DNA of 64,000 nt from Paucibacter sp. DJ2R-2 (GCF_025717675.1 NZ_JAJIRT010000006.1:248001-312000), one strand, 5' to 3'; numbered from the stretch's first letter, positions 43,589-52,940 are shown. Translations and numbers: made by a program. The notes: generated by a model not told the origin, from the letters alone.

Positions 43589-45160
43589 TCAGAACTGCTG
43601 GACGAGGTTGGCGAACATGGCGTTTTCGCGGTACGAAATCAAACCACCCGAGTGCGCGGCACGCGCACCCAGAGTGAAATTGACCCGGGCGCCGAGGCGA
43701 CAGTTCCAGCTCGCTGAAATGGAACGCAGCGTCGTGGATTGAGCGGCTGAATCACCCTCGCTGTCCTGCTGAAGCACGCTCAGGACGGCGCTTGAAGTCG
43801 GCGTCAGGTTGTGAGCAACGTTCAAACTCAGGCTGCGTTGCAACACGCGACCATTGGCCGCGAAATCACCTGAACTCGAACTGGCCGAGGCCAAACGACG
43901 GTTGTTGCTCCGGCTGGCCGTGGTCGTCACGGTAGTCCGTACACCCTGCAGGGTGTACGACAGCAACTGCGTGCGGAGTACCGTCGGGCCTGTGTCCACT
44001 ACTGCACTGCCGGCCAGGGCATCCGCACTCAGGCCCTTGGCTTGAAGAAAGTTGCGAACGTAGACGTCGCGCTGTGCCGGATCCGGTATCAAAGACGCAA
44101 ACTGAAAGAAATACAGGTCGTAATTGCTGCGCGGCGCACCAGCGTTTTGGAAGTTGGCCGCGTTGACCGATTGAGAGTCCGAGAAGCGCAGTGCCGAGCG
44201 CGACCACCGGTGCTCCAGGTTGTAGCTGAAAGAGTCCCCGTACTCATGGGTCTGGAAGTCAGCGGACACCTTGGTTCGCAGCGAAGGCGTCCAACTGAGG
44301 TTGGCGCCATAGGTCGAACTGTTACGCAGCACAAAATCCTTCAAATCGCTGCGCTCTCGCCCCGCCAAGATGCCCATCTGCCAGTCGATGTCGGGCTTGT
44401 AGCTGAGACTGCCAGTCAAACTGCTGACACGGTTCTGCGCACCGGTCTTGAAGCTGGACTTCTGGGTCGAGGCATCGACCGACCAAGTCAGCGCCGCACG
44501 CCCCGCCCGGCTGACCCGAAGGCTTGCTCCGTTGGCATGGCTGTCGCCAATCACTGCATCCGACACATTGGTCGCCGAAGTGTTGGCGCGCAACTCAAAA
44601 TTGGCCAAGCTACCGATGTGCCCCTGCAAACGTGGCGCCACGCTCACGGTAGCCGTCTCGCGGCGATTGGCATTGGCCAGGGACGGGTCCACCGACTGCA
44701 CACCAAACGCCGATGCCGCCTGCTGCGAAATCGAAGCGCTGGCGTCTACAAAAAACATTCTCTCGATGAGCTCCGCAACGCCTTTGGCCGACAGGCTGTG
44801 CTGGATACGGGCCTTCTCGTCGCTCTTTGTGTAGACAATGCCGTTCAGTGAGTAGTCCAGAGCGCCGCGGACTGCACCACGCGTCGTACTGATGGAGACA
44901 CCCGGAGTCAAGGTCGTCAAAAGAGCAGCGTCCTTGCCCGTTCGGGTCAAACGGTTGTTATCGGTCCAAGTCTGCATGATGCCGAAGCGCGGCTCAACCA
45001 GCACAGACGGACGGCCCGTGGAAGTAGGCCCGGCGCCGCCGGCTTGCGCCGACCCGTCCTGAGCCCAGGCTGCACTTGCACACAACAAACAGGCCGCCGC
45101 CATCGCAATCGCACGAGGCTGCAGCGCCAAGCTGCTCTGATGAGAATATCGGCTGGGCAT
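43589..45160 (-). CDS. PEP-CTERM system outer-membrane beta-barrel protein
   Basis: 523 residues. I start at the ATG at 45160 (MPSRYS), since the 23 upstream codons overlap the tyrosine-kinase gene. A Sec signal with cleavage near AAWAQ is visible, then amphipathic beta-strand periodicity with many aromatic and Ser/Thr/Asn residues (e.g. WSVDASTQKSSF, SYKPDIDWQMGIL), and a C-terminal phenylalanine as outer-membrane barrels have. It fits the 'PEP-CTERM system-associated outer membrane protein' family and probably acts in EPS passage or anchoring. The stop is 3 bp before the ATPase start. Confidence 0.86.
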   Translation of the reverse strand: MPSRYSHQSSLALQPRAIAMAAACLLCASAAWAQDGSAQAGGAGPTSTGRPSVLVEPRFGIMQTWTDNNRLTRTGKDAALLTTLTPGVSISTTRGAVRGALDYSLNGIVYTKSDEKARIQHSLSAKGVAELIERMFFVDASASISQQAASAFGVQSVDPSLANANRRETATVSVAPRLQGHIGSLANFELRANTSATNVSDAVIGDSHANGASLRVSRAGRAALTWSVDASTQKSSFKTGAQNRVSSLTGSLSYKPDIDWQMGILAGRERSDLKDFVLRNSSTYGANLSWTPSLRTKVSADFQTHEYGDSFSYNLEHRWSRSALRFSDSQSVNAANFQNAGAPRSNYDLYFFQFASLIPDPAQRDVYVRNFLQAKGLSADALAGSAVVDTGPTVLRTQLLSYTLQGVRTTVTTTASRSNNRRLASASSSSGDFAANGRVLQRSLSLNVAHNLTPTSSAVLSVLQQDSEGDSAAQSTTLRSISASWNCRLGARVNFTLGARAAHSGGLISYRENAMFANLVQQF

Positions 45161-45164
45161 GAAT

Positions 45165-46106
45165 TCAGCTGGCCGTGTCTTCAGTGCCATAGCCGTAACC
45201 ATAGCCGTAACCGCCGCTGCCATAGCCACCCGAGGTGTTCGCGTTGGCCTGGTTCAACAGCAACATTTTCAAGGGACAAGTCTCGATCGTCGCCAAGGCT
45301 TGCTGAACCGCGCTCTGAGCCGTCTTTTCAGCATGAACCACCACCACGATTTGCCCCATATGCGACGCGAGAACGCGCGACTCGGTGGTCAAGAGCAAAG
45401 GCGGCGAATCGAAAATAATGATCCGGTCGGGATAGCGACGTGCCATATCGTCCAGCAAGTGACTCATGGCATCGCTGGCCAGCAACTCAGTGGCGCGAGC
45501 ATGTGGGGTACCGCTCGGCAACAAGGTGAGCTTGTCAACATTGGTGCGCAACAAGACGCTGGACATGTCAACAGACTCTTCCAGCACATCCAACAAACCC
45601 GGCCCCTGAGGCAAACCCAACATGCGCAGCACTGAAGGGCGCGCCACATCGGCATCGACCAGCATCACGGTGTTGTCCAACTCGGCGGCAATACTCAGGG
45701 CCAGGTTGAGGGAAGTGAAACTCTTGCCCTCACCCGCCAAAGCACTGGTCACCATAATCAGGTTGGAGTGATTGAGGCTGGCGACGCCTTTACCCATGGC
45801 GTTCTTGATCAAGGGGCGCTTGATGACCCGGTACTGATCCGCCATGTGTGAGCGCGCCGCGTTGGGCGTCAGGAAACCTTGGGCGGCCAGTGCTTCGAGG
45901 TCCAGGTCCACACGCTTGGATGCGGGATGAAGCTCCTCTGGCCTGCCGGCCTCGGGGGGTGCGAAGCTGCCAAATGTCTCCGAGTTCTCACCAGGAAAAC
46001 CAGGTACGTTCGACTGCGGCATGGGCTGCACATCATTGGGCAGGACCACTCCAGCCTGTCGCAGTTGCTCCAGCCGCTGGGCTGCTTGTTCAATCAGACT
46101 GCTCAT
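45165..46106 (-). CDS. XrtA-associated tyrosine autokinase (BY-kinase)
   Basis: 313 residues. Walker A SALAGEGKS (121-129) and Walker A' MLVDADVARP (148-157) of a bacterial tyrosine kinase, with Walker B IIIFDSPPLLL. The C-terminus is a Gly/Tyr-rich cluster (GGYGSGGYGYGYGYG, about 293-308) likely to be the autophosphorylation tail. The partner membrane chain-length protein is encoded separately right upstream (1 bp gap), as in the XrtA type where kinase and Wzz-like parts are two proteins. It regulates EPS chain length and export by cycling between phosphorylated and unphosphorylated forms. Confidence 0.92.
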   Translation of the reverse strand: MSSLIEQAAQRLEQLRQAGVVLPNDVQPMPQSNVPGFPGENSETFGSFAPPEAGRPEELHPASKRVDLDLEALAAQGFLTPNAARSHMADQYRVIKRPLIKNAMGKGVASLNHSNLIMVTSALAGEGKSFTSLNLALSIAAELDNTVMLVDADVARPSVLRMLGLPQGPGLLDVLEESVDMSSVLLRTNVDKLTLLPSGTPHARATELLASDAMSHLLDDMARRYPDRIIIFDSPPLLLTTESRVLASHMGQIVVVVHAEKTAQSAVQQALATIETCPLKMLLLNQANANTSGGYGSGGYGYGYGYGTEDTAS

Positions 46107-46107
46107 C

Positions 46108-47700
46108 TCAGACCACCTGCCTGCTCAACATGATCGCCAGTGCTGTCAGCCCCAGAACATAGAGGCCCACCAAACCTCCGGTCGCAGCACCGAAACGGAT
46201 CAAGTCGGAGCGCTGGTTGCGCTTGTCCGCCTCGGAGACTAGGCGCGTCACCACGCCAAGAATCGGCACATCCAGTCGCGCACGCATTTCCAGCGTGTCA
46301 TGGAACACCGGACGCAACTGGCTGACTGCAAAGCTGGCTAGCACGCCGGCGACCAAGGACACCAAGAGTGCGCCGAGTAGCAATAGCAGGCGATTTGGCG
46401 CCACCGGCTTCGGATTGGCCCGAGGCGGATCAATCAGGCGGAAGTCCGCCACACCAGACGCCACATCCAGCTCGCCGGTGATAGAGGCCGACTCGCGGCG
46501 TGAGACCAGATCTTCGTAGTTCTTCTTGTGAATCGCGTAGTCACGATTGAGCTGCGCAGCCTCGGACTCCAGCTGGGGAGCAGTCTTCACTGCCGACAAG
46601 GCCTGCGCATAACGCGAGGAATACTCATCCACCCGGGCCTTGAGGGCCGCGACCTGAACTTCGCTGGTTGCCAACAGCCGATTCATTTCCTGATATGCCA
46701 AGCTGCCGCTGTTACTCCCCACCGGCGAAGGTGCAGCGGCTGCCGCAGCGGCGACCTTGCGCAACTCGGCAACTTCCTTGGCCTTCTGCGACTCCAAATC
46801 CTTGATCAACTTGCGAGCGCCGATCACATCGGGGTGTTGATCGGTGTAGCGCTGCAACAAAGAATCCAAATTCCGCCGCTGGGCATCGATGCGCGAATCG
46901 ATCTCGGGCGTTGCCACCACCGCATCACCCTCTTGCAGCAGGGCCTTGACCGGGGAGTTGGTCGCCCCAGCTCGCTCTTGGGTCAGCTGAGCCTTGGCCG
47001 CGTCACGGGCATTGACGGCCTCACGGTACTCCAGCCGAGCACGTTCCAGTTGAGCACTCAACTCACCCAAGCGGCTGGCGGCGTCCTTGCCGTCACCCGA
47101 CATATTCTGGATATTGCGCAACCGAAACTCCTTCAGGCGGCTCTCTGCCTCCTCAAGTTTTGCCTCGTAGGACTTGATCTGCTCATTGATGAAGGAAGTG
47201 GCCGTGGCCGCGTCCTTACGGCTTGCCCCCAAACTGGACTCCACAAAGATAGACACCAGCGACTGCACCACACGCTTGGCCGTCTCAGGGTCGTTGTCAC
47301 GGTAGGCCAAGGTATAGAGGTTGTCGCGAGCCGTACTCTGGATTGACAAATTCTTGGTCACCGTCTCGATCGTGGCTTCTTGCTGAGCCTTGGACTGGTT
47401 CTTCAGGTCCAAGTCAGCCATCCGAACCAATTTCTCCACATTGGGCCGACTGATCAGGGTGCGGCTCAGCATGGTCACTTGCTGTTCGATATTCGGCTGA
47501 ACAGCAAGGCCCGACATCAAGGGTTTCAATATGGACTGCGTATCCACAAAGATCCGCGCATTCGCCTCATATCGATCCGGAAGAATCCAAACGATCACGG
47601 CGCAAATCAAGCCCACGATCCAGGCTGTCGCGACGCCGGTCCAACGATATTTCCACACCCGCCGAGCGATTGCCTGCAGCTGCGCAATGAGTAAGTCCAT
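46108..47700 (-). CDS. XrtA-type polysaccharide chain-length determinant (Wzz/EpsF-like)
   Basis: 530 residues. A first membrane span (about 22-40, GVATAWIVGLICAVIVWIL) is followed by a Wzz domain (RYEANARIFVDTQSILKPLM), a long periplasmic coiled coil (about 175-390) and a C-terminal span pair (about 430-455 and 505-526). The RLIDPPRANPKPVAPNR segment just before the C-terminal span is the usual proline-rich motif. It sets the length of EPS chains with the tyrosine kinase next door. Start is the ATG at 47700; a 116-bp gap without a gene separates it from the export lipoprotein gene. Confidence 0.92.
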   Translation of the reverse strand: MDLLIAQLQAIARRVWKYRWTGVATAWIVGLICAVIVWILPDRYEANARIFVDTQSILKPLMSGLAVQPNIEQQVTMLSRTLISRPNVEKLVRMADLDLKNQSKAQQEATIETVTKNLSIQSTARDNLYTLAYRDNDPETAKRVVQSLVSIFVESSLGASRKDAATATSFINEQIKSYEAKLEEAESRLKEFRLRNIQNMSGDGKDAASRLGELSAQLERARLEYREAVNARDAAKAQLTQERAGATNSPVKALLQEGDAVVATPEIDSRIDAQRRNLDSLLQRYTDQHPDVIGARKLIKDLESQKAKEVAELRKVAAAAAAAPSPVGSNSGSLAYQEMNRLLATSEVQVAALKARVDEYSSRYAQALSAVKTAPQLESEAAQLNRDYAIHKKNYEDLVSRRESASITGELDVASGVADFRLIDPPRANPKPVAPNRLLLLLGALLVSLVAGVLASFAVSQLRPVFHDTLEMRARLDVPILGVVTRLVSEADKRNQRSDLIRFGAATGGLVGLYVLGLTALAIMLSRQVV

Positions 47701-47816
47701 CGAGATAGGGTTCCAGAATTAGGACACAAGCACCGAGCCCAAACCGGGCCAAACCCGTGCTGGAAGCCTCGCCGAACCGGCCCTGACCTTTCGCACGAGG
47801 GGTCGAAAGACCGAGA

Positions 47817-48455
47817 TCAGAACAAACTCTGCGGGATGATCAGCACATCACCCGGTCGCATTTCGACATTGGCGGAAACATCGCCACGCTTGATCAAATC
47901 CTTCAAACGAACCGAGTACTGCTTGCCCGCGCCTTCAGAGGAGCGAAGGATGGTGGCCTCATTGCCGGCAGCGAAGTCCGTCAGGCCACCCACAGCGATC
48001 ATCACGTCCAGCACCGTCATCTTCTGCTTGAAGGGCAGCGCCTGCGGACGCGCGGCTTCCCCAATCACGCGGATTTGCTCGCTGTATGGCCCCACAAAAC
48101 TGGTCACGATCACGGTGACCACGGGATCGCGCACATACTTACCTAGCTGTGCCTCGATTTCGCGGGCAACCGCGACTGAGTTCTTGCCCTGAACCACCAT
48201 CTCATCAATCAAGGGCGCTGCAACCTTCCCGTCCGGACGGACGGGAACGACCATGGACAGTTCGGGATTGCGCCAGACCATGATGTTGAGGGAGTCGCCG
48301 GCACCGATGATGTAGCTGTAATCGCCGCTGGTCGCGCTTGCGGGCGCTGGAGGGAACTTGCCATCCACGCCGGCACAACCGGCAAACACCATCGATGCTG
48401 CAACACCGAAAACAAGGCCAACACGGCGCAAGGTCGAAGCAAGAATCTTGTTCAA
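47817..48455 (-). CDS. Wza-like polysaccharide export lipoprotein (XrtA type)
   Basis: About 212 residues. I prefer the TTG at 48455, which has an AGAGGA site 6 bases upstream; the ATG at 48476 has no such site. The signal ends in a lipobox (VFAGC). The Poly_export domain YIIGAGDSLNIMVWRNPELS and SLBB-type repeats (IRVIGEAARPQALPF; MRPGDVLIIP) are complete. It forms the outer-membrane export channel for the EPS with the chain-length protein. The 217 bp to the ThiF-like gene (48456-48672) hold no gene and probably contain the promoter of the export operon. Confidence 0.92.
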   Translation of the reverse strand: MNKILASTLRRVGLVFGVAASMVFAGCAGVDGKFPPAPASATSGDYSYIIGAGDSLNIMVWRNPELSMVVPVRPDGKVAAPLIDEMVVQGKNSVAVAREIEAQLGKYVRDPVVTVIVTSFVGPYSEQIRVIGEAARPQALPFKQKMTVLDVMIAVGGLTDFAAGNEATILRSSEGAGKQYSVRLKDLIKRGDVSANVEMRPGDVLIIPQSLF

Positions 48456-48672
48456 GGTATGTCCTCTCAAATTCATCGGCTGCGGCAAACACTGCCAGTG
48501 CTGCGACGGACGCCACGCAAAAAAGCAGCCTGAAAAACCTCCGGCATCATGCCACAGGGCAACCCCTGCTCAGACCCTGCAAACAGGCGTCTCCCACGCT
48601 TATAAACGGCAGTGGTACACGAATTTGAACAGATAGTCGACACACTTCGGACATACCCGGAGGCGAGAAGCA

Positions 48673-49557
48673 TCAAGAGCCAGGCCGTCCAGCCCCCTTC
48701 AGCAAGGGACGAATCAGCAACAAAAGCAAACGCTGCAAGGGGTTGGCATTGCCAAAAGGGCGCCAAGTGAAGCTGAGCTTCTGCTTGTACGCATCGAACT
48801 GCATCGCCCATGGCGCCGCTTTCAAAGCACCGCGATCAAGCAAAACTTTGAGCGCCGAAACACCCATCACACCAGCACACAAATCACAGGACATCATGGT
48901 GGACGGCCCACGCCGCTCGTGAAAATTCACGGCCTCAGGCGCCACCAAATAGCCGCGTTGCAACATGGCCGGAGACAGGCCCGCAATGAACCTTGCATAT
49001 TGCTCTTGCGGATTGCACCCTTCAACCTTGAAATAGTCCTCAAAACTCATGCCGCCAGGACGGAAGTAGAGTAAGGAAACACCCATTCCCAGTGGTGCAG
49101 CAGTCAAGGCCGGAATACCTCGCTCATAGCAAGCCTTGAACAGCATCCGGCGTGCTTCAATGGCAAAGAAATCTATTCCATCGACATACAAGTCGACGCC
49201 AGAAAGAAAGGCATCCAGGTTTTCTTTGGTCACGCCATCGCCAAAGCTCTCAACCTGGGCCTCAGGATTGATGTCGCGGGCCATTTCCGCCAGGACTTCC
49301 GCCTTGGGCCGACCCAAGGTCGACATTTGGGCCCCGACCTGGCGATTCATGTTGTGAACTTCAAATCGGTCGAAGTCAGAAATATGAAACGCCCCCACAC
49401 CCAATCGAGCCAAGGTCAACAAGTGCGCGCCACCGACACCGCCCAAACCGGCCACCGCCACTTTCGCGGCTCGCAGTCGCGCCTGTTCATCAAGAGTCAC
49501 CCAACCAATATTCCGGGAAAACGCCCGCGCATAGTCAAATTCAGGTCGAACTTCCAT
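48673..49557 (-). CDS. ThiF/MoeB/HesA-family E1-like adenylyltransferase
   Basis: 294 residues with a Rossmann nucleotide-binding motif GLGGVGGAH (37-45), the DFDRFEVHNMNRQVGA segment holding the catalytic Asp and Arg, and a single CxxC pair (SCDLC) near residue 225 rather than the usual two zinc pairs. Such proteins adenylate the C-terminus of a ubiquitin-like or peptide substrate. It faces the nitroreductase-like gene across a 122-bp divergent promoter region. Fused or paired ThiF and nitroreductase-like domains are known in other bacteria, so the two may act together; the substrate is unknown. Confidence 0.85.
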   Translation of the reverse strand: MEVRPEFDYARAFSRNIGWVTLDEQARLRAAKVAVAGLGGVGGAHLLTLARLGVGAFHISDFDRFEVHNMNRQVGAQMSTLGRPKAEVLAEMARDINPEAQVESFGDGVTKENLDAFLSGVDLYVDGIDFFAIEARRMLFKACYERGIPALTAAPLGMGVSLLYFRPGGMSFEDYFKVEGCNPQEQYARFIAGLSPAMLQRGYLVAPEAVNFHERRGPSTMMSCDLCAGVMGVSALKVLLDRGALKAAPWAMQFDAYKQKLSFTWRPFGNANPLQRLLLLLIRPLLKGAGRPGS

Positions 49558-49679
49558 GGCGGCACCTTGTGTTTGTGTAGCGTCTAGTCTTCATATCGCG
49601 GCATGATGCCCGAGGAAAACAAGACAATCCAGCCGCGGCAAGAAAACCAGCCCAAATGCCTGATTTCCGAGGAAAAACC

Positions 49680-50759
49680 ATGACCCCCGAATCACAGATT
49701 CGACGCATTCTTGACCTGACTCGCTGGGCACCCAGCGGCGACAACACACAACCTTGGCGCTTTGAGATCGTCAAGCCACAGCACGTCATCGTCCATGGTT
49801 TTGACACGCGCGACCACTGCGTCTACGACCTGGATGGCCACCCAAGCCAGGTCGCCTTGGGTGCCCTGATCGAAACCGCATCCATCGCCGCAAGCGAACA
49901 TGGCTGGCGCATGCAAGCCACCCATCGCACCGAGTCTCCTGAAGCGAAACCCGTCTTCGACCTGGTGTTTGATTCAGTGCCAGAACTGGCCCGAGACCCC
50001 CTGATTGACGTCATTGAGCATCGAAGCGTTCAACGGCGCCCCATGCGTACCCAGTCCCTCACGGCAGCTCAGAAGGCAAGCCTCGCACAAAGCACCCTGG
50101 ATGGACATCAGGTTCAATGGCTAGAGGGTTTTTCCATGCGGCTTCAAACCGCCAAGCTGATGTTCCGGTCGGCGAAGATTCGCCTGACTTCCCCCGAAGC
50201 CTACGAAGTCCACCGTGACATCATCGACTGGAAGCAGCAATTCAGCGCCACCAAGGTACCCGATCAGGCGCTTGGCACCGACCCTCTGACCACCCGGCTG
50301 ATGCAGTTTGTGATGGGCCGCTGGGAGCGGGTCGAGTTCTTCAATCGCTATATGGCGGGCACATGGACGCCGCGCATTCAACTCGATTTCCTGCCCAGCC
50401 TACTCTGCGGCGCCCACTTCGCCCTGCTTGCGCCTACGCCACCAAAAACCCTGAACGACTATGTGGCCGGTGGACGTGCCATGCAACGCTTCTGGCTCAC
50501 AGCCACTCAGCTGGGCCTGCAGTTGCAGCCCGAAATCACGCCCTTGGTTTTTTCTCGCTACGCCCGGGAAGGGCGGCCGTTTTCCCGCAAACCCGGCCTG
50601 CATGCACTGGCTGAGCAAGTGAAGTTTGAGTTGGAGCAACTCTTGGGGAGCGAGCCCGCCCATCGATCAGTCTTCATGGGGCGGCTAGGCTCCAGTGAGC
50701 CTGCCAGCTCCCGCTCACTGCGCAGGCCACTGGATGAGTTGCTGATCCACCCACACTGA
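49680..50759 (+). CDS. nitroreductase-family protein
   Basis: 359 residues from the ATG at 49680, with a GAGGA site 7 bases upstream; the ATG at 49656 is less likely. The TRWAPSGDNTQPW motif (residues 14-26) is the FMN-binding signature of the nitroreductase superfamily. A second, weaker half (RAMQRFWLTATQLGLQLQPE) could be the C-terminal FMN-facing helix. It is longer than a standard nitroreductase (about 200 residues). It diverges from the ThiF-like gene, so both may share a control region. An oxidoreductase role on the adenylated partner product is a guess. Confidence 0.8.
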   Translation: MTPESQIRRILDLTRWAPSGDNTQPWRFEIVKPQHVIVHGFDTRDHCVYDLDGHPSQVALGALIETASIAASEHGWRMQATHRTESPEAKPVFDLVFDSVPELARDPLIDVIEHRSVQRRPMRTQSLTAAQKASLAQSTLDGHQVQWLEGFSMRLQTAKLMFRSAKIRLTSPEAYEVHRDIIDWKQQFSATKVPDQALGTDPLTTRLMQFVMGRWERVEFFNRYMAGTWTPRIQLDFLPSLLCGAHFALLAPTPPKTLNDYVAGGRAMQRFWLTATQLGLQLQPEITPLVFSRYAREGRPFSRKPGLHALAEQVKFELEQLLGSEPAHRSVFMGRLGSSEPASSRSLRRPLDELLIHPH

Positions 50760-50792
50760 AGCAATGGCAACTCCAAGAACGACTTCAACCAT

Positions 50793-50824
50793 GCAAAAGA
50801 GGGCGCCGAAGCACCCTCTTTTGC
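50793..50824. terminator. intrinsic terminator between convergent genes (bidirectional)
   Basis: GCAAAAGAGGG (50793-50803), a 10-base loop and CCCTCTTTTGC (50814-50824) make a perfect 11-bp stem whose outer parts are A- and T-rich. It lies between the ends of the nitroreductase-like (+) and PEP-CTERM (-) genes and can serve both. Confidence 0.85.
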
Positions 50825-50878
50825 ACTGTGCCGCCGAGAACTTTCAGCCCAAGGGCGAAGCTCGCAGCATCCGCAACA

Positions 50879-51772
50879 TCAAGCCTGCTTGCGGCGGCGG
50901 GCCGTCAAACCCAGACCCAGCAGTGCGAAGCCTGTCAGAGCCAGGGAAGTCGGCTCAGGCACGCTGAAGAAGAAGGACTGGCTGGCATCCGCTTGGCCAA
51001 TGAAGTTCTTCTGGTTGCCGCCCGTGGCAGGCACGCCGTTACCGGCGCCGCCGCCGATGCCGCTGCCTTGCCAGCTGGTCGGCTGAACCCAGGTGCCGTT
51101 CGGGCCGTTGGCCGCGCCCTTGGGGCCGAAGGACAGGGTCGACGACACCGAGGTGCCCTCAAGATTCGGGGTGATGAAGGCATTGTTCGTCGCAGTCGTG
51201 CTGCCCTGGATGCTCGCCAAGGTGGTGCCCGTACCCGGATTGACAGCAGCCTGCTGGGTGAACACGGTCTGACCGCCGGTGAACACACCGCTCAGAATGT
51301 TCACGCCATCACCAAAACCGGACTGACTCACCAGATTGGCATCGGCGGATGTGTCCAGGTAGATATTCCAAGAGCCAGTCAGCGGAGTGATGGTCACAAA
51401 GCTGCAATCGGCAACGGCGCACGTCACCACTTCTTGAAAGTGAGCCTTGACCGTGATTTCATAACCAGCTGCGCCTGTACCCTTGATCAGGTTGGGCGTC
51501 GAGAACGTGCCGCCGTTGGCATCAAGAACCGCCGTTGCGAACGAGTTGTAGTACACGTCGATGACGTCTTGCTTGCCGGCAAAGTTGCCGAGCGCCAGTG
51601 CCGAACCGGCTTGAATGTCATAGCCCTTGACCAACACCGACGACGACGAGGTCCAGTCGAAGCCACCAAAGTTGTTCAAGACGCCATAAGGGGTCACAAA
51701 GGTCGCTGCTTGAGCCGAAGCCACGCCAACCACAAGGGCGGCCGCAGCCAGGAATTTTTTACTTGCTTTCAT
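50879..51772 (-). CDS. PEP-CTERM sorting-domain protein (PepA-like), copy A
   Basis: 297 residues from the ATG at 51772 (MKASKKF); a GGAG site is upstream, and the 20 earlier codons are not used. Sec signal (AAAALVVGVASAQA), then a beta-rich secreted body with a disulfide-capable CAVADCS pair. The C-terminus has VPEPTS, a hydrophobic span and RRRKQA: a full PEP-CTERM tail for exosortase A. The pattern resembles the flocculation-associated PEP-CTERM protein PepA of floc-forming bacteria, to which I assign it tentatively. It is about 80% identical by eye to the protein at 52059-52940. The terminator at 50793-50824 follows. Confidence 0.88.
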   Translation of the reverse strand: MKASKKFLAAAALVVGVASAQAATFVTPYGVLNNFGGFDWTSSSSVLVKGYDIQAGSALALGNFAGKQDVIDVYYNSFATAVLDANGGTFSTPNLIKGTGAAGYEITVKAHFQEVVTCAVADCSFVTITPLTGSWNIYLDTSADANLVSQSGFGDGVNILSGVFTGGQTVFTQQAAVNPGTGTTLASIQGSTTATNNAFITPNLEGTSVSSTLSFGPKGAANGPNGTWVQPTSWQGSGIGGGAGNGVPATGGNQKNFIGQADASQSFFFSVPEPTSLALTGFALLGLGLTARRRKQA

Positions 51773-51846
51773 CAGATGCTCCGAAAGATACAAAGAGAGA
51801 GACGTCTCATCTTCACCATTCATAAGCACCATTCATGCCGAAACAA

Positions 51847-51874
51847 AATTATCCTTAAATATCAATAACTTAGA
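51847..51874 (-). promoter_or_regulatory. conserved upstream element of PEP-CTERM gene A
   Basis: A 28-base AT-rich element 75 bases upstream of the ATG. It matches the element upstream of copy B (53009-53036) at 22 of 28 positions, including an unbroken run of 12 that reads TCTAAGTTATTG on the minus strand. The coding starts lie at about the same distance (75 and 69 bases). It stands out because the remaining upstream sequence is not conserved. Confidence 0.6.
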
Positions 51875-51980
51875 AATAATCACCAAACTCACCCCCAAGA
51901 ACTAGGGATGGCATTGACAACCCATCCGACACCCGCAACCAAGGGATGGACTTGCAATTTCGTGAAATCAGTCACAAACA

Positions 51981-52006
51981 AAAAAGGGTGCCGAAGCACC
52001 CTTTTT
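51981..52006 (-). terminator. intrinsic terminator after PEP-CTERM gene B
   Basis: AAAAAGGGTGC (51981-51991), CGAA loop and GCACCCTTTTT (51996-52006) form a perfect 11-bp stem. On the minus strand it ends in a run of T. It would stop transcription from the downstream end of the copy B gene, insulating copy A. Confidence 0.85.
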
Positions 52007-52058
52007 CACTGCCAGATCAACCGCGGCCACAAGGCCATGGTTGAACAGCTACCGTCTC

Positions 52059-52940
52059 TCAAGCTTGCTTGCGACGACGAGCCGACAGACCCAGACCCAG
52101 CAGCGCGAAGCCGGTCAGAGCCAAAGAAGTCGGCTCAGGAACGCTGAAGAAGAAGGACTGGCTGGCGTCAGCCTGACCCACGAAATCAGCCTGATTTCCA
52201 CCAATGGCAGGCACGCCATTGCCGCCGCCGCCGATGCCGCTACCTTGCCAGCTGGTCGGCTGAACCCAAGTGCCATTCGGGCCATTGGTTGCATTCTTAG
52301 GACCGAAGGACAAAGTCGACGACACGGTGGTGCCGTTCAGATTCGGATTGATGTAGGCATTGTTGGTGGAGCCAGTGTTGCCCTGAACGCTGGCCAGAGT
52401 CGTACCCGTACCCGGATTGACCGCTGCTTGATTGGTGGCCACAGTCTGACCACCGGTGAAGGTGCCGCTCAGAATGTTCACGCCATCACCAAAACCGCTT
52501 TGATTCAGCAGATTGGCATCGGCGGTCGTATCCAGGTAGATATCCCAAGTGCCAGTCAGCGGGGTGATGCTCACAAAGCTGCAATCCGCAACCAGGCAAG
52601 TCACCACTTCTTGGAAATGAGCCTTGACCGTGATTTCATAACCTGCACCGCCTGTACCCTTGACCAGACCCGCTGTCGTGAAGGTGCCGCCGTTGGCATC
52701 CAGAACAGCGTTTGCAAACGAGTTGTAGTACACGTCGATGATGTCTTGCTTGCCAGCAAAGTTGCCGGGCTGGCTTGCACGGATGTCATAGCCCTTGACC
52801 AGCACCGACGCGGACGAGGTCCAGTCGAAGCCACCAAAGTTGTTGAGAACACCGTCAGGGGTGTTGAATGTTGCAGCGTTGGCCGAACCCAGCAAAGCCA
52901 GCAGGCTCAAACCGGACAGAAACTTCTTCGTTGCTTTCAT
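52059..52940 (-). CDS. PEP-CTERM sorting-domain protein (PepA-like), copy B
   Basis: 293 residues from the ATG at 52940 (MKATKKF), with a GGAGAAATACC ribosome-binding stretch just ahead. Same architecture as copy A: Sec signal, beta-rich body (NNFGGFDWTSS and VKAHFQEVVTC), PEP-CTERM tail (VPEPTS, span, RRRKQA). The pair probably arose by tandem duplication and each gene has its own terminator and upstream element. Both are the obvious exported clients of the exosortase at 33 kb; they may be matrix proteins for flocs or biofilm. Confidence 0.88.
   Translation of the reverse strand: MKATKKFLSGLSLLALLGSANAATFNTPDGVLNNFGGFDWTSSASVLVKGYDIRASQPGNFAGKQDIIDVYYNSFANAVLDANGGTFTTAGLVKGTGGAGYEITVKAHFQEVVTCLVADCSFVSITPLTGTWDIYLDTTADANLLNQSGFGDGVNILSGTFTGGQTVATNQAAVNPGTGTTLASVQGNTGSTNNAYINPNLNGTTVSSTLSFGPKNATNGPNGTWVQPTSWQGSGIGGGGNGVPAIGGNQADFVGQADASQSFFFSVPEPTSLALTGFALLGLGLSARRRKQA

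Noticed and set aside
48456-48672. A sigma-54 or sigma-70 promoter for the export operon
   Set aside because: A TATAAG-like -10 is present, but no acceptable -35 at the right spacing and no TGGCAC-N5-TTGC match were found, so no promoter is claimed.
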